Of a stretch of 64,000 nt of DNA, positions 50,842 through 59,448 are shown piece by piece (within the stretch, counting starts at the first letter, position 1; each line of letters opens with the position of its first letter). A program made the position numbers and the translations under genes. Location: assembly GCA_913031125.1 (NCBI GenBank), contig CAJWFK010000011.1, positions 1-64,000 of the forward strand, written 5' to 3'. This DNA comes from an uncultured Woeseia sp. Lineage in GTDB: Bacteria; Pseudomonadota; Gammaproteobacteria; Steroidobacterales; Woeseiaceae. Below the pieces are notes generated by a model. It was not told the DNA's origin and made no database searches. It worked only from the letters and a program-made list of their open reading frames with translations.

Positions 50842-51438
50842 ATGACTAACCCGTCTAAAAATTTATCAGAGTTTGCTGTTCTTCTAATAGACGTTCAGAA
50901 GGATTTTTGGACCAAAGAGATTGCTACTGATTTTCCGGATTTTCCAAGTAAAGTCGCTCAATTGCTTAAATTTTGTAGAACTGAAGGACTAGACATCATT
51001 CATCTCCGTGCTGGGTTTAAAAAAGATGAATCAGATTGGATGCTCCGATACCGGTTGCTCGGAGAAATACCCTGTATTGAGGAAACATCAGGCACAAACG
51101 TTTTAGATTGCGCCAGGGAAGTTCAAGGAGAACCGATCATAATTAAAAAATCATTCGATGGTTTTATAAATCCGTTGCTTGAAGAAATATTGGAAAAAAG
51201 AAATAAGCGGTGCTTGCTTGTTGCGGGACTTGTAACGTCAGTATGTGTCTTACTCACGGCCGCCACTGCCTCACAGAAAGGCTACTTGGTAAACGTAATT
51301 GAGGATTGCTGCGCTGATACTTCTGAGGCACATTGTTATGCTCTAAACAATTACCCGTTCATTTTCAATTGCACAGAAGTTAGTCGGATAAATACTGATA
51401 TGGAAATATGGATATCTGAATTGCAGAGGCTGAATTAG
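50842..51438 (+). CDS. Isochorismatase-family cysteine hydrolase
   Basis: The 198-residue protein has the catalytic trio of the family: Asp in LLIDVQKDFW (near 16), Lys in IKKSFDGF (near 98) and Cys in VTSVCVLLTAATA (near 133). Members hydrolyse amides or ethers such as isochorismate, nicotinamide or N-carbamoyl compounds. The sequence does not choose among them. An out-of-frame ATG lies 4 bases upstream of the start. It shares a TTAG stop with the convergent NTF2-like gene. Confidence 0.88.
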   Translation: MTNPSKNLSEFAVLLIDVQKDFWTKEIATDFPDFPSKVAQLLKFCRTEGLDIIHLRAGFKKDESDWMLRYRLLGEIPCIEETSGTNVLDCAREVQGEPIIIKKSFDGFINPLLEEILEKRNKRCLLVAGLVTSVCVLLTAATASQKGYLVNVIEDCCADTSEAHCYALNNYPFIFNCTEVSRINTDMEIWISELQRLN

Positions 51439-51926
51439 TTTTGGCTGCTTGCTTGTCGAGTTTTCTTTGTAAGTTCTACAATTTCTTGCCAGTTTTCATT
51501 TAGGATCAAAAAAGACAATGCATAGTGATTGATTTTCCATATATCATCTATTTTCACCAATACGCCGGTGCCCCTGAAACGGCCATTAGTTGCTGAGAAT
51601 ACTACTTCGTCGAACCATGCGACATTACCTGCTTGCGAGATGCGAACTTTCCGTTCAACTGACTCGTAATTCCAGCCAACACCATTTTGAAATCTGCGGT
51701 TAACGTAAGCTCTGAAGTCCGGATTTTTTGGCCAGCGTTCCCATTCATCTGTCCCCATAAATACGGCATCTTCGGTTAAATGATCGAGATAACGTTCTTC
51801 ATCAGCACTGGCCGCTGCACTATGAAAATCATCTAGCACGGCGTTGATAGCATCCTCTTCCTGCTGCTCAGCAAACACTGAAGTAAAAATTAGAAGGATC
51901 GTTATAGCGGTTAATTTAAAGGCCAT
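51435..51926 (-). CDS. Exported SnoaL/NTF2-like protein
   Basis: The 163-residue protein has a signal peptide (MAFKLTAITILLIFTSVFA) and a DUF4440/SnoaL-like cone fold with AINAVLDDFHSAAASADEE and YLDHLTEDAVFMGTDEWE. TGVLVKIDDIWKINHYALSF forms the closing strands. It probably acts in the periplasm. The ligand and reaction are unknown, and many such proteins have no known catalysis. The start is 4 bases after the C4 zinc-finger gene on the same strand, so the two are probably one transcript. Confidence 0.82.
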   Translation of the reverse strand: MAFKLTAITILLIFTSVFAEQQEEDAINAVLDDFHSAAASADEERYLDHLTEDAVFMGTDEWERWPKNPDFRAYVNRRFQNGVGWNYESVERKVRISQAGNVAWFDEVVFSATNGRFRGTGVLVKIDDIWKINHYALSFLILNENWQEIVELTKKTRQASSQN

Positions 51927-51930
51927 TTTC

Positions 51931-52197
51931 TTATCTCAATTGGCTGTCTTTGCTGCCACGTCGATTATAACCGCTAATATTTTCCGTATTCTTATCATAG
52001 ATTGCTTGGCAGCTAATACAGAGTTTGACTCCTGGAACTGCTTCTCTTCTGGCGAGCGGGATTTCTGCGCCGCACTCTCGACACTGAGTCAGGCTTGCGC
52101 CGCTGGGTAGTCGATCTCGTGCCCGCTTAACTGCGTCCTCTATAGTTGCATCAATTTGCTCTTGAACTGCGCCGTCTTTTGCAAATCCGCCAGCCAT
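51931..52197 (-). CDS. DksA/TraR-family C4 zinc-finger protein (YbiI-like)
   Basis: This 88-residue small protein has a helical start (ATIEDAVKRARDRLPSGAS) and one C4 zinc finger, CRECGAEIPLARRE...CISCQAIYDK. It lacks the long coiled-coil with DxxD tip of full DksA, so it is a TraR/YbiI-size member. Such proteins can enter the secondary channel of RNA polymerase and adjust initiation. It heads a two-gene run with the SnoaL-like gene and is divergent from the thioesterase gene. Confidence 0.88.
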   Translation of the reverse strand: MAGGFAKDGAVQEQIDATIEDAVKRARDRLPSGASLTQCRECGAEIPLARREAVPGVKLCISCQAIYDKNTENISGYNRRGSKDSQLR

Positions 52198-52271
52198 ATC
52201 TTTTTTAAATGTAATGAAAGTAGTCCGAGTCGGTTACCATAGCAGAAATACAAGTAGCCACTGGAAATTTT

Positions 52272-52703
52272 ATGTCAGCGTATACACAGGAACTTACGGT
52301 GAACTGGGGAGAATCTGATCCTTTTGGTCTCGTCTACTATGCCAGAGAGGTCGCCTGGTTTAATGAGATTGAACATGAGCTGTTTAGAACGATAGGTTAT
52401 CCGATTAATCGGATGATTAATGAGGACCACAGCGCATTTGTCATGGGTGAAATTCAATTTCGTTTTATTGGACCAGCAGCCTATGGAGATCGAGTGCAGT
52501 GCACGTTGTCCCTAGAAGAAATCCGCGACAAGACGTTGCACTGGAAATGTCTAGCAACGAACTTGAATTCTGGACAGACTATTACTGAAGGGAACGCTAT
52601 TCGCGTTTATGCAAAAATTATGGATGATGGTAATCTCCGGTCACGCCAAATACCGGACGATATTCGACAGGCATTAAGCAAATTCCGGACTTCGGATTCG
52701 TAA
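52272..52703 (+). CDS. Acyl-CoA thioesterase, 4HBT (YbgC-like) family
   Basis: The 143-residue hotdog-fold protein has the 4-hydroxybenzoyl-CoA thioesterase motif WGESDPFGLVYYAREVAWFN (12-31), whose Asp is the catalytic residue. Length and single domain match YbgC-type thioesterases, which hydrolyse short or aromatic acyl-CoA thioesters. Specificity is not clear from the sequence. It is divergent from the C4 zinc-finger gene (74-base gap) and converges on the monooxygenase gene, 25 bases apart. Confidence 0.88.
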   Translation: MSAYTQELTVNWGESDPFGLVYYAREVAWFNEIEHELFRTIGYPINRMINEDHSAFVMGEIQFRFIGPAAYGDRVQCTLSLEEIRDKTLHWKCLATNLNSGQTITEGNAIRVYAKIMDDGNLRSRQIPDDIRQALSKFRTSDS

Positions 52704-52728
52704 CTGCTATTAAATAACTTTAGGTGGG

Positions 52729-54201
52729 CTAGGTACTTATCTTGCTGAACTGCAGTACCCCATCGTTGATTGGTTCCTTACCGATAGTTTTTTTGTCCTT
52801 AAGATAGTTTTGGGTATTCACCCAGGGCCAGCGATCCCCTTGTTTAGGGAGAAGGTGCATTTTGCGTTGCATATACCCTGACGAAAATCCCGGGATAAAG
52901 TCAAGGCGTGGCATATCAAGTTCATGTTCTCGCAATTGGGGCACACAAATTTCGGTTTTATTTTTGTCCATGTGGTTAATCACACGACACGTGAATTCAG
53001 CTGTCAGGTCAGCTTTTAATGTCCAAGAGGCATTGATATATCCGAATGTCCAGATAAGGTTTGGGACTTCTTCAAACATCATGGATTTATAAACAAACTT
53101 TTTTGAAAAATCGACCGACTTTCCATCTATGTCAAACTCGATATTTCCTAGCACGCAAAGCTCGAATCCAGTTGCAGTTACGATAATGTCAGCTTCTAAT
53201 TCCTTGCCCGATTTCAGCAAAATTCCTTTTTCCGTGAATGTATGAATTTGGTCTGTTAGCACAGAGGCCCGTTTATCCCGGACAGCATGAAAAAAATCAG
53301 CGTCGGGAACCACACACAGTCTTTGGTCCCAAGGATTGTAGTGTGGTACGAAGTTAGTGTTGAAATCGCAGTCGGGTCCGAGTTCTTTTCGGGCTAGCTT
53401 CAGGAGTGTTTGTTTGACTTTTTTAGGTGCGGTGCGCGACCGACCGTAGATGAAATGGTGGGAGAGAATATTCTTCCATCGGGTGATCGTATAAGCGAGC
53501 TTTGCTGGCAGCACTTTGTAAAGGAGATTTGCGATCCAATCCGTGCCCGGCAATGCCACAATATAGGTTGGTGAACGCTGGAGCATGATGACGTGCTCCG
53601 CATCCTTTGCCAACTCGGGTATTAGAGTTACTGCCGTTGCACCTGAGCCGATAACAATAATTTTCTTTTCATGATAGTTGGTATCTTGTGGCCAGTGTTG
53701 TGGATGGAGTATTGTGCCTTGGAATTTCTCACTACCCTTAAAGACTGGCGTATAGCCCTTCTTATAGTCGTAGTAACCTGAACAAACCAAAAGAAAACGC
53801 GAACGAATAGAAACCCTTTCCCCATCCTTCTTATTCAGCGCATCGACCTTCCAACAGTTATCTTGGCTGCACCAACTTGCATTATTCACCTGATGCCGAT
53901 AGCGAATATGTTCATCAATGTTGTGTTCGGCGGAGGTCTGCTTCAGGTATTTTAAGATTGTTGTACCGTCAGCAAACGCTTTTCCATCCGGCCATGGTTT
54001 GAAATTGTATCCGTATGTATACATGTCACTGTCGGACCGAATTCCGGGATAACGAAATAAGTCCCATGTGCCCCCGAGTGAGTCACGCTCCTCTAGAATA
54101 ATGAAACTTTTCTCACGGCACTTTTCTTTCAGGTGGCACGCGCTACCGATACCGGAAATACCAGCACCGATAATAAGAACATCTATATATTCCGCACGCA
54201 T
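52729..54201 (-). CDS. Baeyer-Villiger-type flavin monooxygenase
   Basis: The 490-residue flavoprotein has an FAD motif IGAGISGIGSACHL (11-24), NADPH motif VIGSGATAVTLIPEL and the fingerprint FQGTILHPQHWP, which fits the Baeyer-Villiger consensus FxGxxxHxxxWP exactly. LGGTWDLFRYPGIRSD is also typical. It inserts oxygen into ketones or oxygenates N/S compounds using NADPH and O2. The native substrate is unknown. The 156-base gap upstream is shared with the divergent TauE gene. Confidence 0.92.
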   Translation of the reverse strand: MRAEYIDVLIIGAGISGIGSACHLKEKCREKSFIILEERDSLGGTWDLFRYPGIRSDSDMYTYGYNFKPWPDGKAFADGTTILKYLKQTSAEHNIDEHIRYRHQVNNASWCSQDNCWKVDALNKKDGERVSIRSRFLLVCSGYYDYKKGYTPVFKGSEKFQGTILHPQHWPQDTNYHEKKIIVIGSGATAVTLIPELAKDAEHVIMLQRSPTYIVALPGTDWIANLLYKVLPAKLAYTITRWKNILSHHFIYGRSRTAPKKVKQTLLKLARKELGPDCDFNTNFVPHYNPWDQRLCVVPDADFFHAVRDKRASVLTDQIHTFTEKGILLKSGKELEADIIVTATGFELCVLGNIEFDIDGKSVDFSKKFVYKSMMFEEVPNLIWTFGYINASWTLKADLTAEFTCRVINHMDKNKTEICVPQLREHELDMPRLDFIPGFSSGYMQRKMHLLPKQGDRWPWVNTQNYLKDKKTIGKEPINDGVLQFSKIST

Positions 54202-54279
54202 ACAACGTACCGCGTATTTTTCGGGGTTGCTTACTTTGCGATCAGACTAGGCCCCTGTCAATCGAAAAGACCTGATAAT

Positions 54280-54336
54280 TGCGCATTAGCGCAGCGGATC
54301 TAACTGCTTGACGCAATATCAGCTGCAAGCGATAGC
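54280..54336 (+). promoter_or_regulatory. Dyad and weak promoter boxes upstream of the TauE gene
   Basis: TGCGC-ATTA-GCGCA at 54280-54293 is a perfect 5-base dyad. TTGACG (54308-54313) with GATAGC (54331-54336) at 17-base spacing could be a sigma70 promoter with a poor -10, starting about 15 bases before the ATG at 54358. Both calls are weak. Confidence 0.25.
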
Positions 54337-54357
54337 TTGGCGAGCTAGCATTGCAAA

Positions 54358-55098
54358 ATGGATATTATTGTTACCGCGGGAATTGCATTTGTAATTGCCG
54401 GTTTTATCAAAGGGATGCTTGGTTTTGGTTTTCCAATTATTGCACTGAGTGTCTTAACTCTTGCGATTGGACTTTTCGATGCGCTTGCAATTGTTGTTGT
54501 GCCGACTCTGGTAATTAATATTTGGCAAGCGCTATCCGGACGTTACCTTAAGGAGATATTCCAGCGGATGTGGATTTATTTTTCTGTGGCGATTATGGGT
54601 ATCCTCGTTGCTTCCCAGTACCTCAAGGTAGTGAATGTTAGTTTGCTGACAGGATTGCTAGGGCTTATTCTTTTTTTATTCGCTTTATCGAGATTGTTCG
54701 GGCTGAAAATCCGGGTTGAGCGCGCCGACGAGCCTTTACTGTCTTTGGTGCTAGGGGGTATCAATGGTCTTTTGACTGGATTTACAGGGTCCGTCATGGT
54801 GCCGTCGGTCTTGTACATGCAAGCGCTTGGGTTTAGGAAAGATATGCTTGTGCAGGCAATGAATGTATTTTTTGGACTCTCGATACTGGTGCTCATGATA
54901 TCTCTGGGCCGCAACCAGCTTCTATCAACAAATGAAGCGGTCATATCGACAATAGCATTAGTCCCCGCCTTCGCTGGTATTGTTGCCGGTCAGTGGGTTC
55001 GTAATCGAATTGATGAAAAGCAATTCCAGAAAGCTTTTCTTGTTGGCATGCTGTGCCTGGGCTTATATATCCTATCGAATTCTAGTTTGGCGTGGTGA
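54358..55098 (+). CDS. TauE/SafE-family anion permease
   Basis: The 246-residue membrane protein has about eight helices. It opens FVIAGFIKGMLGFGFPIIALS, whose GFIKGMLGFGFP motif is typical of the N-terminal TauE/SafE repeat, and the second half has GGINGLLTGFTGSVMVP in the same position. The family exports sulfite, sulfoacetate or other organic acids. The substrate is not clear. No SD is evident before the ATG. The next gene starts 71 bases downstream on the same strand. Confidence 0.9.
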   Translation: MDIIVTAGIAFVIAGFIKGMLGFGFPIIALSVLTLAIGLFDALAIVVVPTLVINIWQALSGRYLKEIFQRMWIYFSVAIMGILVASQYLKVVNVSLLTGLLGLILFLFALSRLFGLKIRVERADEPLLSLVLGGINGLLTGFTGSVMVPSVLYMQALGFRKDMLVQAMNVFFGLSILVLMISLGRNQLLSTNEAVISTIALVPAFAGIVAGQWVRNRIDEKQFQKAFLVGMLCLGLYILSNSSLAW

Positions 55099-55169
55099 CG
55101 AAGTGAGGTTGCCATTGATGGCGTGGTAGTCGAAAATCACATCAACTCAGAGAGAAAGAGAAAAAGCGC

Positions 55170-56039
55170 ATGAAAATCATCCGATTCCTTACTTTGATTC
55201 TTGGATTGATTATTGTGCCCATGGTGCATGGGCAGGGTATGACCGATCAAAAACGGTTAGAGCGTGCGAAACAGTTAATGGCAGCAGAAAATCATTTGCC
55301 CCCGAGCGATTCCGTGTGGATTGAAGAATTAACATATATGGAAGTCCGGGATCACATAGCTAAAGGAGTGACTACAGCAATTATTCCTACGGGCGGTATC
55401 GAGGAAAACGGCCCCTATCTAGCTACTGGTAAGCATAATTACATCTTGCGTGCTATCTGTCCTGTAATAGCTCGTGAGCTTGGGAATGCATTATGTGCCC
55501 CAATTGTGCAGTTTGTACCAGAAGGAGACCTTGACCCACCAGGTAACTTGAGGTTTATTCCAGGCACTTTTAGTGTGCGTGATGAGACTTATGAGGCCTT
55601 ACTAGATGATATTGCGACTAGCTTAAAGTTGCATGGCTTCAAGGACATCATTTTCCTTGGTGATAGCGGTGGTAACCAGCGTGGTATGGGTGAAGTGGTG
55701 AAGGAACTTAATTTGCGCTGGACTCAATCCGATGTGAAGGCTCATTTTATAAAAGAATTCTATACGCCCGGGTGGGAAGATACGGAGAGATATACTGAAG
55801 AGGTCCTCGGTGTTGTTGAGCCTCACAATGATGGTCACCACGATGACATATGGGTCACAGCATTGATGATGGTTACTGATCCATCATCGGTGCGTTATCA
55901 GCAGCGTATTGACAAAAATTTAGCAACAATTAACGGCGTTGATATTTCCAACCTTGACGAGATCGTTGACCTGGGCCAGAAGATGGCAGAATATCGTGGT
56001 CAAAAAGCCGCTGCCATTATTCGCGAAAGAATTAACTAG
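55170..56039 (+). CDS. Exported creatininase-family protein with altered metal-site residues
   Basis: The 289-residue protein has a signal peptide (MKIIRFLTLILGLIIVPMVHG) and the creatininase fold: IIPTGGIEENGPYLATGKHN, IIFLGDSGGNQRGM and PHNDGHHDDIWVTA. Classical creatininase binds its metals through a Glu-x-His pair (EQH) followed by an Asp. Here the segment reads EEN and ends in KHN, so two ligands differ, while HNDGHHDD supplies new histidines. It is probably a periplasmic amidohydrolase-like variant of unknown substrate. It converges on the ankyrin gene with a CTAG stop overlap. Confidence 0.82.
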   Translation: MKIIRFLTLILGLIIVPMVHGQGMTDQKRLERAKQLMAAENHLPPSDSVWIEELTYMEVRDHIAKGVTTAIIPTGGIEENGPYLATGKHNYILRAICPVIARELGNALCAPIVQFVPEGDLDPPGNLRFIPGTFSVRDETYEALLDDIATSLKLHGFKDIIFLGDSGGNQRGMGEVVKELNLRWTQSDVKAHFIKEFYTPGWEDTERYTEEVLGVVEPHNDGHHDDIWVTALMMVTDPSSVRYQQRIDKNLATINGVDISNLDEIVDLGQKMAEYRGQKAAAIIRERIN

Positions 56040-58054
56040 CAGGAGACACAGTTATGGTTATTCAGCGCACCATAACTTTCTAGTAGTGCTATCGTTTCGG
56101 GATATGGAGGAACCCGCGAAAGGGGACTATTAGCCATATCTACCGTTGTTTCACCCTTACGGCTAACAACCATTACGTCAGCACCGTGGTCGATTAAGTA
56201 CTGAACTACTTGATTATCGCCTCTCGATGCGGCGTGATGTAATGCTGTATATCCTCTTGCGTCCCTCAGATTTACATCGGCACCGCACTCTTCAATTAGA
56301 AACTTGATTGCAGGGAACCACGCATCAGGGGCATGGATATGTGCATTTGCGGCCCACGACTGTCCATATCCTGCTCCAGCCACAATATGAACTGGTGAAA
56401 TAAAATCTCCTCCCACAGGTATCTCGGGCGCTTCCCATTTTTCGGTTTTGGATTGGTCTGGAATTTTCGTTTGATTGCCGCTCACTGTTTTCTTCGCGTC
56501 ACCAGCCTTTAACTCTTCTGAGGGTGGGCCCTCTTCTAAGGGTGGATTTGTAACTGGTTGGCGTCTGCGTCGTTCCGGAAGTTTCACATTTGCTATATGC
56601 GGATCTGCCCCATAGTCTTTGAGCATTCGCATAGCGTCTACATCGAGCGCATGAGCGGCTCGCCAGAAGGGCGTTGCTCCTTTGTAATGGAGGCCCGCTG
56701 ACTGGTTACCGATCACTGAAAACGTATATTCTGAATACCATAGGTGTGTTTTTAGCCGCATATTTGGATTCGCACCTGCATTTAACAATGCTTGCAGTAC
56801 GTCGTGATGGGTTGCTTGTTGTTGTTCATGCTCGGTCGGGTGAGAATAAGATGATTTTGATCCCCATCGGCGTTCAATGGTTGCAAAAAGGGGCGCTGTG
56901 CCCGAGGTGCTAGCAAGGTTCGGATCTGCGCCAAGGTGTAATAGTTTGAGGGCGAGGTCGAATTGGCCATTGACCGTTGCCATTAGCAAAGGTGATGTTT
57001 GGTCCCCAGCAGAAACCTGATTAATATCCGCCCCATTTTCAAGTAATACCATCGTGGCTGAATCGTGGCCCTGCCTAATCGCATGCAATAGCGGCGTGAG
57101 TCCACCCCATTTGTCGACACGTTCACCATAGGATAGTGGTCGCTCCTCAGTATTTCGATCCTCTTGACTGTAGTCATATAACGGATTCCCATCCGCATCA
57201 TAGGTGATTGCATTTGCGCATTTATTTTTTAGATTACCAGTGCCTTCTGTTGATTCGTCGAAATCATCGCAACTGGGATCTGGAACATTAGGCCATTTTC
57301 TCTGAATTTCACGGGATGCTTCGATAGCGGCTTGAACCTGACTGGGTTGAGGTTGCCAATTTGGACCGCCACCTTCCCGCTCTTTGAATTCTGCTAGAAA
57401 CTCAGAAATGCGGCGTTCAGCCATACGGTCGGCTTTTTCCATTTTCCCCGGTTCAACATAGTTGGAGGTCAGCGAATGGTCGGCGCCTGCACTCAGTAAA
57501 ACCTGAAGGACTTCTGCTCGGTTAGCGGATGCCGCAAAAACTAATGGTGTTTGGCCCCACCTGCTTTCTCGGGAATTAATGTTCGCGCCCGCCTCTATCA
57601 GTGCAACAACAGATTTTTCGTCACCAGATATTGCCGCAAGGTGCAGGGCTGTTGTACCAGAGTTAGTCGTTTTTGCATGAACATTGGCGCCAGCATCTAC
57701 TAGTTTCTCGACGATCTGACCTTGGCCATTGCGGCTAGCGATATGCAGGGGTGTGTATTGGCCAATTCGAGTACCTGCTTCAGTGTTGCTACCGGCATAG
57801 ATCAGCATGTCGGTAAGCTGTGCATTACCAATTTCGGCGGCCCAGTGCAAAGCAGTCATTCCATCGCCCTGCATATCGTTGACTTCCGCACCATCGCGCA
57901 GAAGGTCACGCACAGCGCTAATATCTCCGCGAGAAGCTGCATCAATTAGAGTATTCAACATTGCCGACTGGACTGAAAACGCCGCTAATAGGCTAATTCC
58001 GAGTACCACTATCCAGTTGTTTTGTATACGCAATTCAACCTCCCTGGATATCAA
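56036..58054 (-). CDS. Exported ankyrin-repeat protein
   Basis: The 672-residue protein has an N-terminal hydrophobic signal (about 14-32, VVLGISLLAAFSVQSAM). About five clear ankyrin repeats lie between 33 and 200. A Pro/Glu/Ser-rich spacer follows (about 210-310), and then roughly seven more repeats to the C-terminus, interrupted by a low-complexity stretch near 500-545. Repeats have the usual TALHWAAEIGN and GADVNLRDARGYTALHHAA forms. It ends in CVSC. The gene overlaps the DUF1552 stop by 4 bases (ATGA) and is third in the cytochrome-DUF1552-ankyrin cassette. A periplasmic scaffold is inferred, with the partners encoded upstream. Confidence 0.88.
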   Translation of the reverse strand: MISREVELRIQNNWIVVLGISLLAAFSVQSAMLNTLIDAASRGDISAVRDLLRDGAEVNDMQGDGMTALHWAAEIGNAQLTDMLIYAGSNTEAGTRIGQYTPLHIASRNGQGQIVEKLVDAGANVHAKTTNSGTTALHLAAISGDEKSVVALIEAGANINSRESRWGQTPLVFAASANRAEVLQVLLSAGADHSLTSNYVEPGKMEKADRMAERRISEFLAEFKEREGGGPNWQPQPSQVQAAIEASREIQRKWPNVPDPSCDDFDESTEGTGNLKNKCANAITYDADGNPLYDYSQEDRNTEERPLSYGERVDKWGGLTPLLHAIRQGHDSATMVLLENGADINQVSAGDQTSPLLMATVNGQFDLALKLLHLGADPNLASTSGTAPLFATIERRWGSKSSYSHPTEHEQQQATHHDVLQALLNAGANPNMRLKTHLWYSEYTFSVIGNQSAGLHYKGATPFWRAAHALDVDAMRMLKDYGADPHIANVKLPERRRRQPVTNPPLEEGPPSEELKAGDAKKTVSGNQTKIPDQSKTEKWEAPEIPVGGDFISPVHIVAGAGYGQSWAANAHIHAPDAWFPAIKFLIEECGADVNLRDARGYTALHHAASRGDNQVVQYLIDHGADVMVVSRKGETTVDMANSPLSRVPPYPETIALLESYGALNNHNCVSC

Positions 58055-59421
58055 ATCGATAGTTCACCCGTGCTATCACCAAATGTATCTTTTTCATGCC
58101 CGAGCCAGTTCAGTACAGTTAACATAGCATTTGCCATCGGTGTGCCGTCCTTAGCTTTCAGGTGCTTACCTCCCTTATGTTTTCCATTAGCACCACCAAA
58201 TAACACAAGGGGGCAACGACGGTGATTGTGCAGATTGGCATCTCCCATCGGAGAACCCCATAGCACTATGGATTGGTCCAACAAACTTGAATCGCCATCA
58301 TTGGTTTCTTCCAGTTGCTTCATAAAATAGGCTAGTTGACTAACTCTGTACTGGCAGATTTTGTTGAATTCAAGTACACCCTTTTCCTTGCCACCATGGT
58401 GTGAGGCTGGGTGGAAAGCACGGCTAGATTCACTTTCTGGGAACGTACGATTCGAAGCATCTCTTCCCGTCTTTAATGAAATTGTGCGAGTCATATCTGA
58501 CTGGAAAGCTAATAGTTGTAGGTCGAATAGCAGGCGAATATGCTGAGAGTACGAATTTGGTACGCCGGCAGGCGCACCCGGAAGTTCATTTGGATTATTG
58601 TCTTCGTTACTCTTTTCAACTATCTGGATACGGCGTTCTATTTCCCGGACATTTGTAAGATATTGATCAATCCGTCGCTGATCTGCGGCACCAAGCTTTT
58701 GGTTGATTTTGGTCACTTCACTACCAACCCAATCTAAAATACTGCTTTGTGTTTTCCTCCGGGCTGCACGTTCTTCTGTTGAGCCACCATCACCGAATAG
58801 CATGTCAAAAGCTGTGCGCGGGTTACGAATCGCCGGCAACGGTTCGGTTGGTGATTTCCAACTGATGGAATCAGTGTAGGCGCAGGAATAGTTGTAATCA
58901 CAGCCACCCCCTTTATCGTTTGGTTCAATACATAGCTGTATTGATGGCATGAGCATTTCTCGGCCAAAACGGTCGGCATGTATTTGATCGATTGATGTTC
59001 CAACAAATAAATCTGATCCCTGAGTTTGTTTTGGGTGAGATTGAGTTAAAAATACAGCGGAAGACCTAAAGTGATCCCCCCCGACTTCAGAAGGAGCATA
59101 CGCTTCTGCCATTCGAGCGTCGGTATTTGAAATGATAGTGAAATGATCACGCCAGGGTTCTAAGCTTTTCAAAGGGTTTGCGGGGACAAGTTCGTAGTTG
59201 GAGCCTTCTGTAGATGGGGCATATAAATATTGTTCAGCGCCCCATTCATTGCAGCCTGGAAGACCATGAGATTCTTCAATACATATAAGTCGGGTACGTT
59301 GGTTAGAGCTAGCCTTGGCTAAAGCTGGAATCATTGCATCCAGCAGCGGCAAAGCAACCAAGGCGCTGGAACCTTGCAAAAATGTTCGGCGATTTATGTG
59401 TTTTTTTGTAATGAAATACAT
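58051..59421 (-). CDS. DUF1552 protein, Tat-exported
   Basis: The 456-residue protein has a twin-arginine signal (INRRTFLQGSSALVALP). The rest matches the DUF1552 family: KTGRDASNRTFPESESSRAFHPASHHG, DQSIVLWGSPMGDANLHNHRRCPLVLFGG and a C-terminal MANAMLTVLNWLG. Several histidines in HPASHHG and LHNHR could bind metal. The family resembles alkaline-phosphatase-like sulfatase/DUF1501 proteins in its ending, but no catalysis is known. It lies 27 bases after the cytochrome-domain gene, the partner DUF1552 genes usually have in planctomycetes and marine bacteria. Confidence 0.9.
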   Translation of the reverse strand: MYFITKKHINRRTFLQGSSALVALPLLDAMIPALAKASSNQRTRLICIEESHGLPGCNEWGAEQYLYAPSTEGSNYELVPANPLKSLEPWRDHFTIISNTDARMAEAYAPSEVGGDHFRSSAVFLTQSHPKQTQGSDLFVGTSIDQIHADRFGREMLMPSIQLCIEPNDKGGGCDYNYSCAYTDSISWKSPTEPLPAIRNPRTAFDMLFGDGGSTEERAARRKTQSSILDWVGSEVTKINQKLGAADQRRIDQYLTNVREIERRIQIVEKSNEDNNPNELPGAPAGVPNSYSQHIRLLFDLQLLAFQSDMTRTISLKTGRDASNRTFPESESSRAFHPASHHGGKEKGVLEFNKICQYRVSQLAYFMKQLEETNDGDSSLLDQSIVLWGSPMGDANLHNHRRCPLVLFGGANGKHKGGKHLKAKDGTPMANAMLTVLNWLGHEKDTFGDSTGELSI

Positions 59422-59448
59422 GTCTGCAAATTCTGTGTCTATAGCAGG

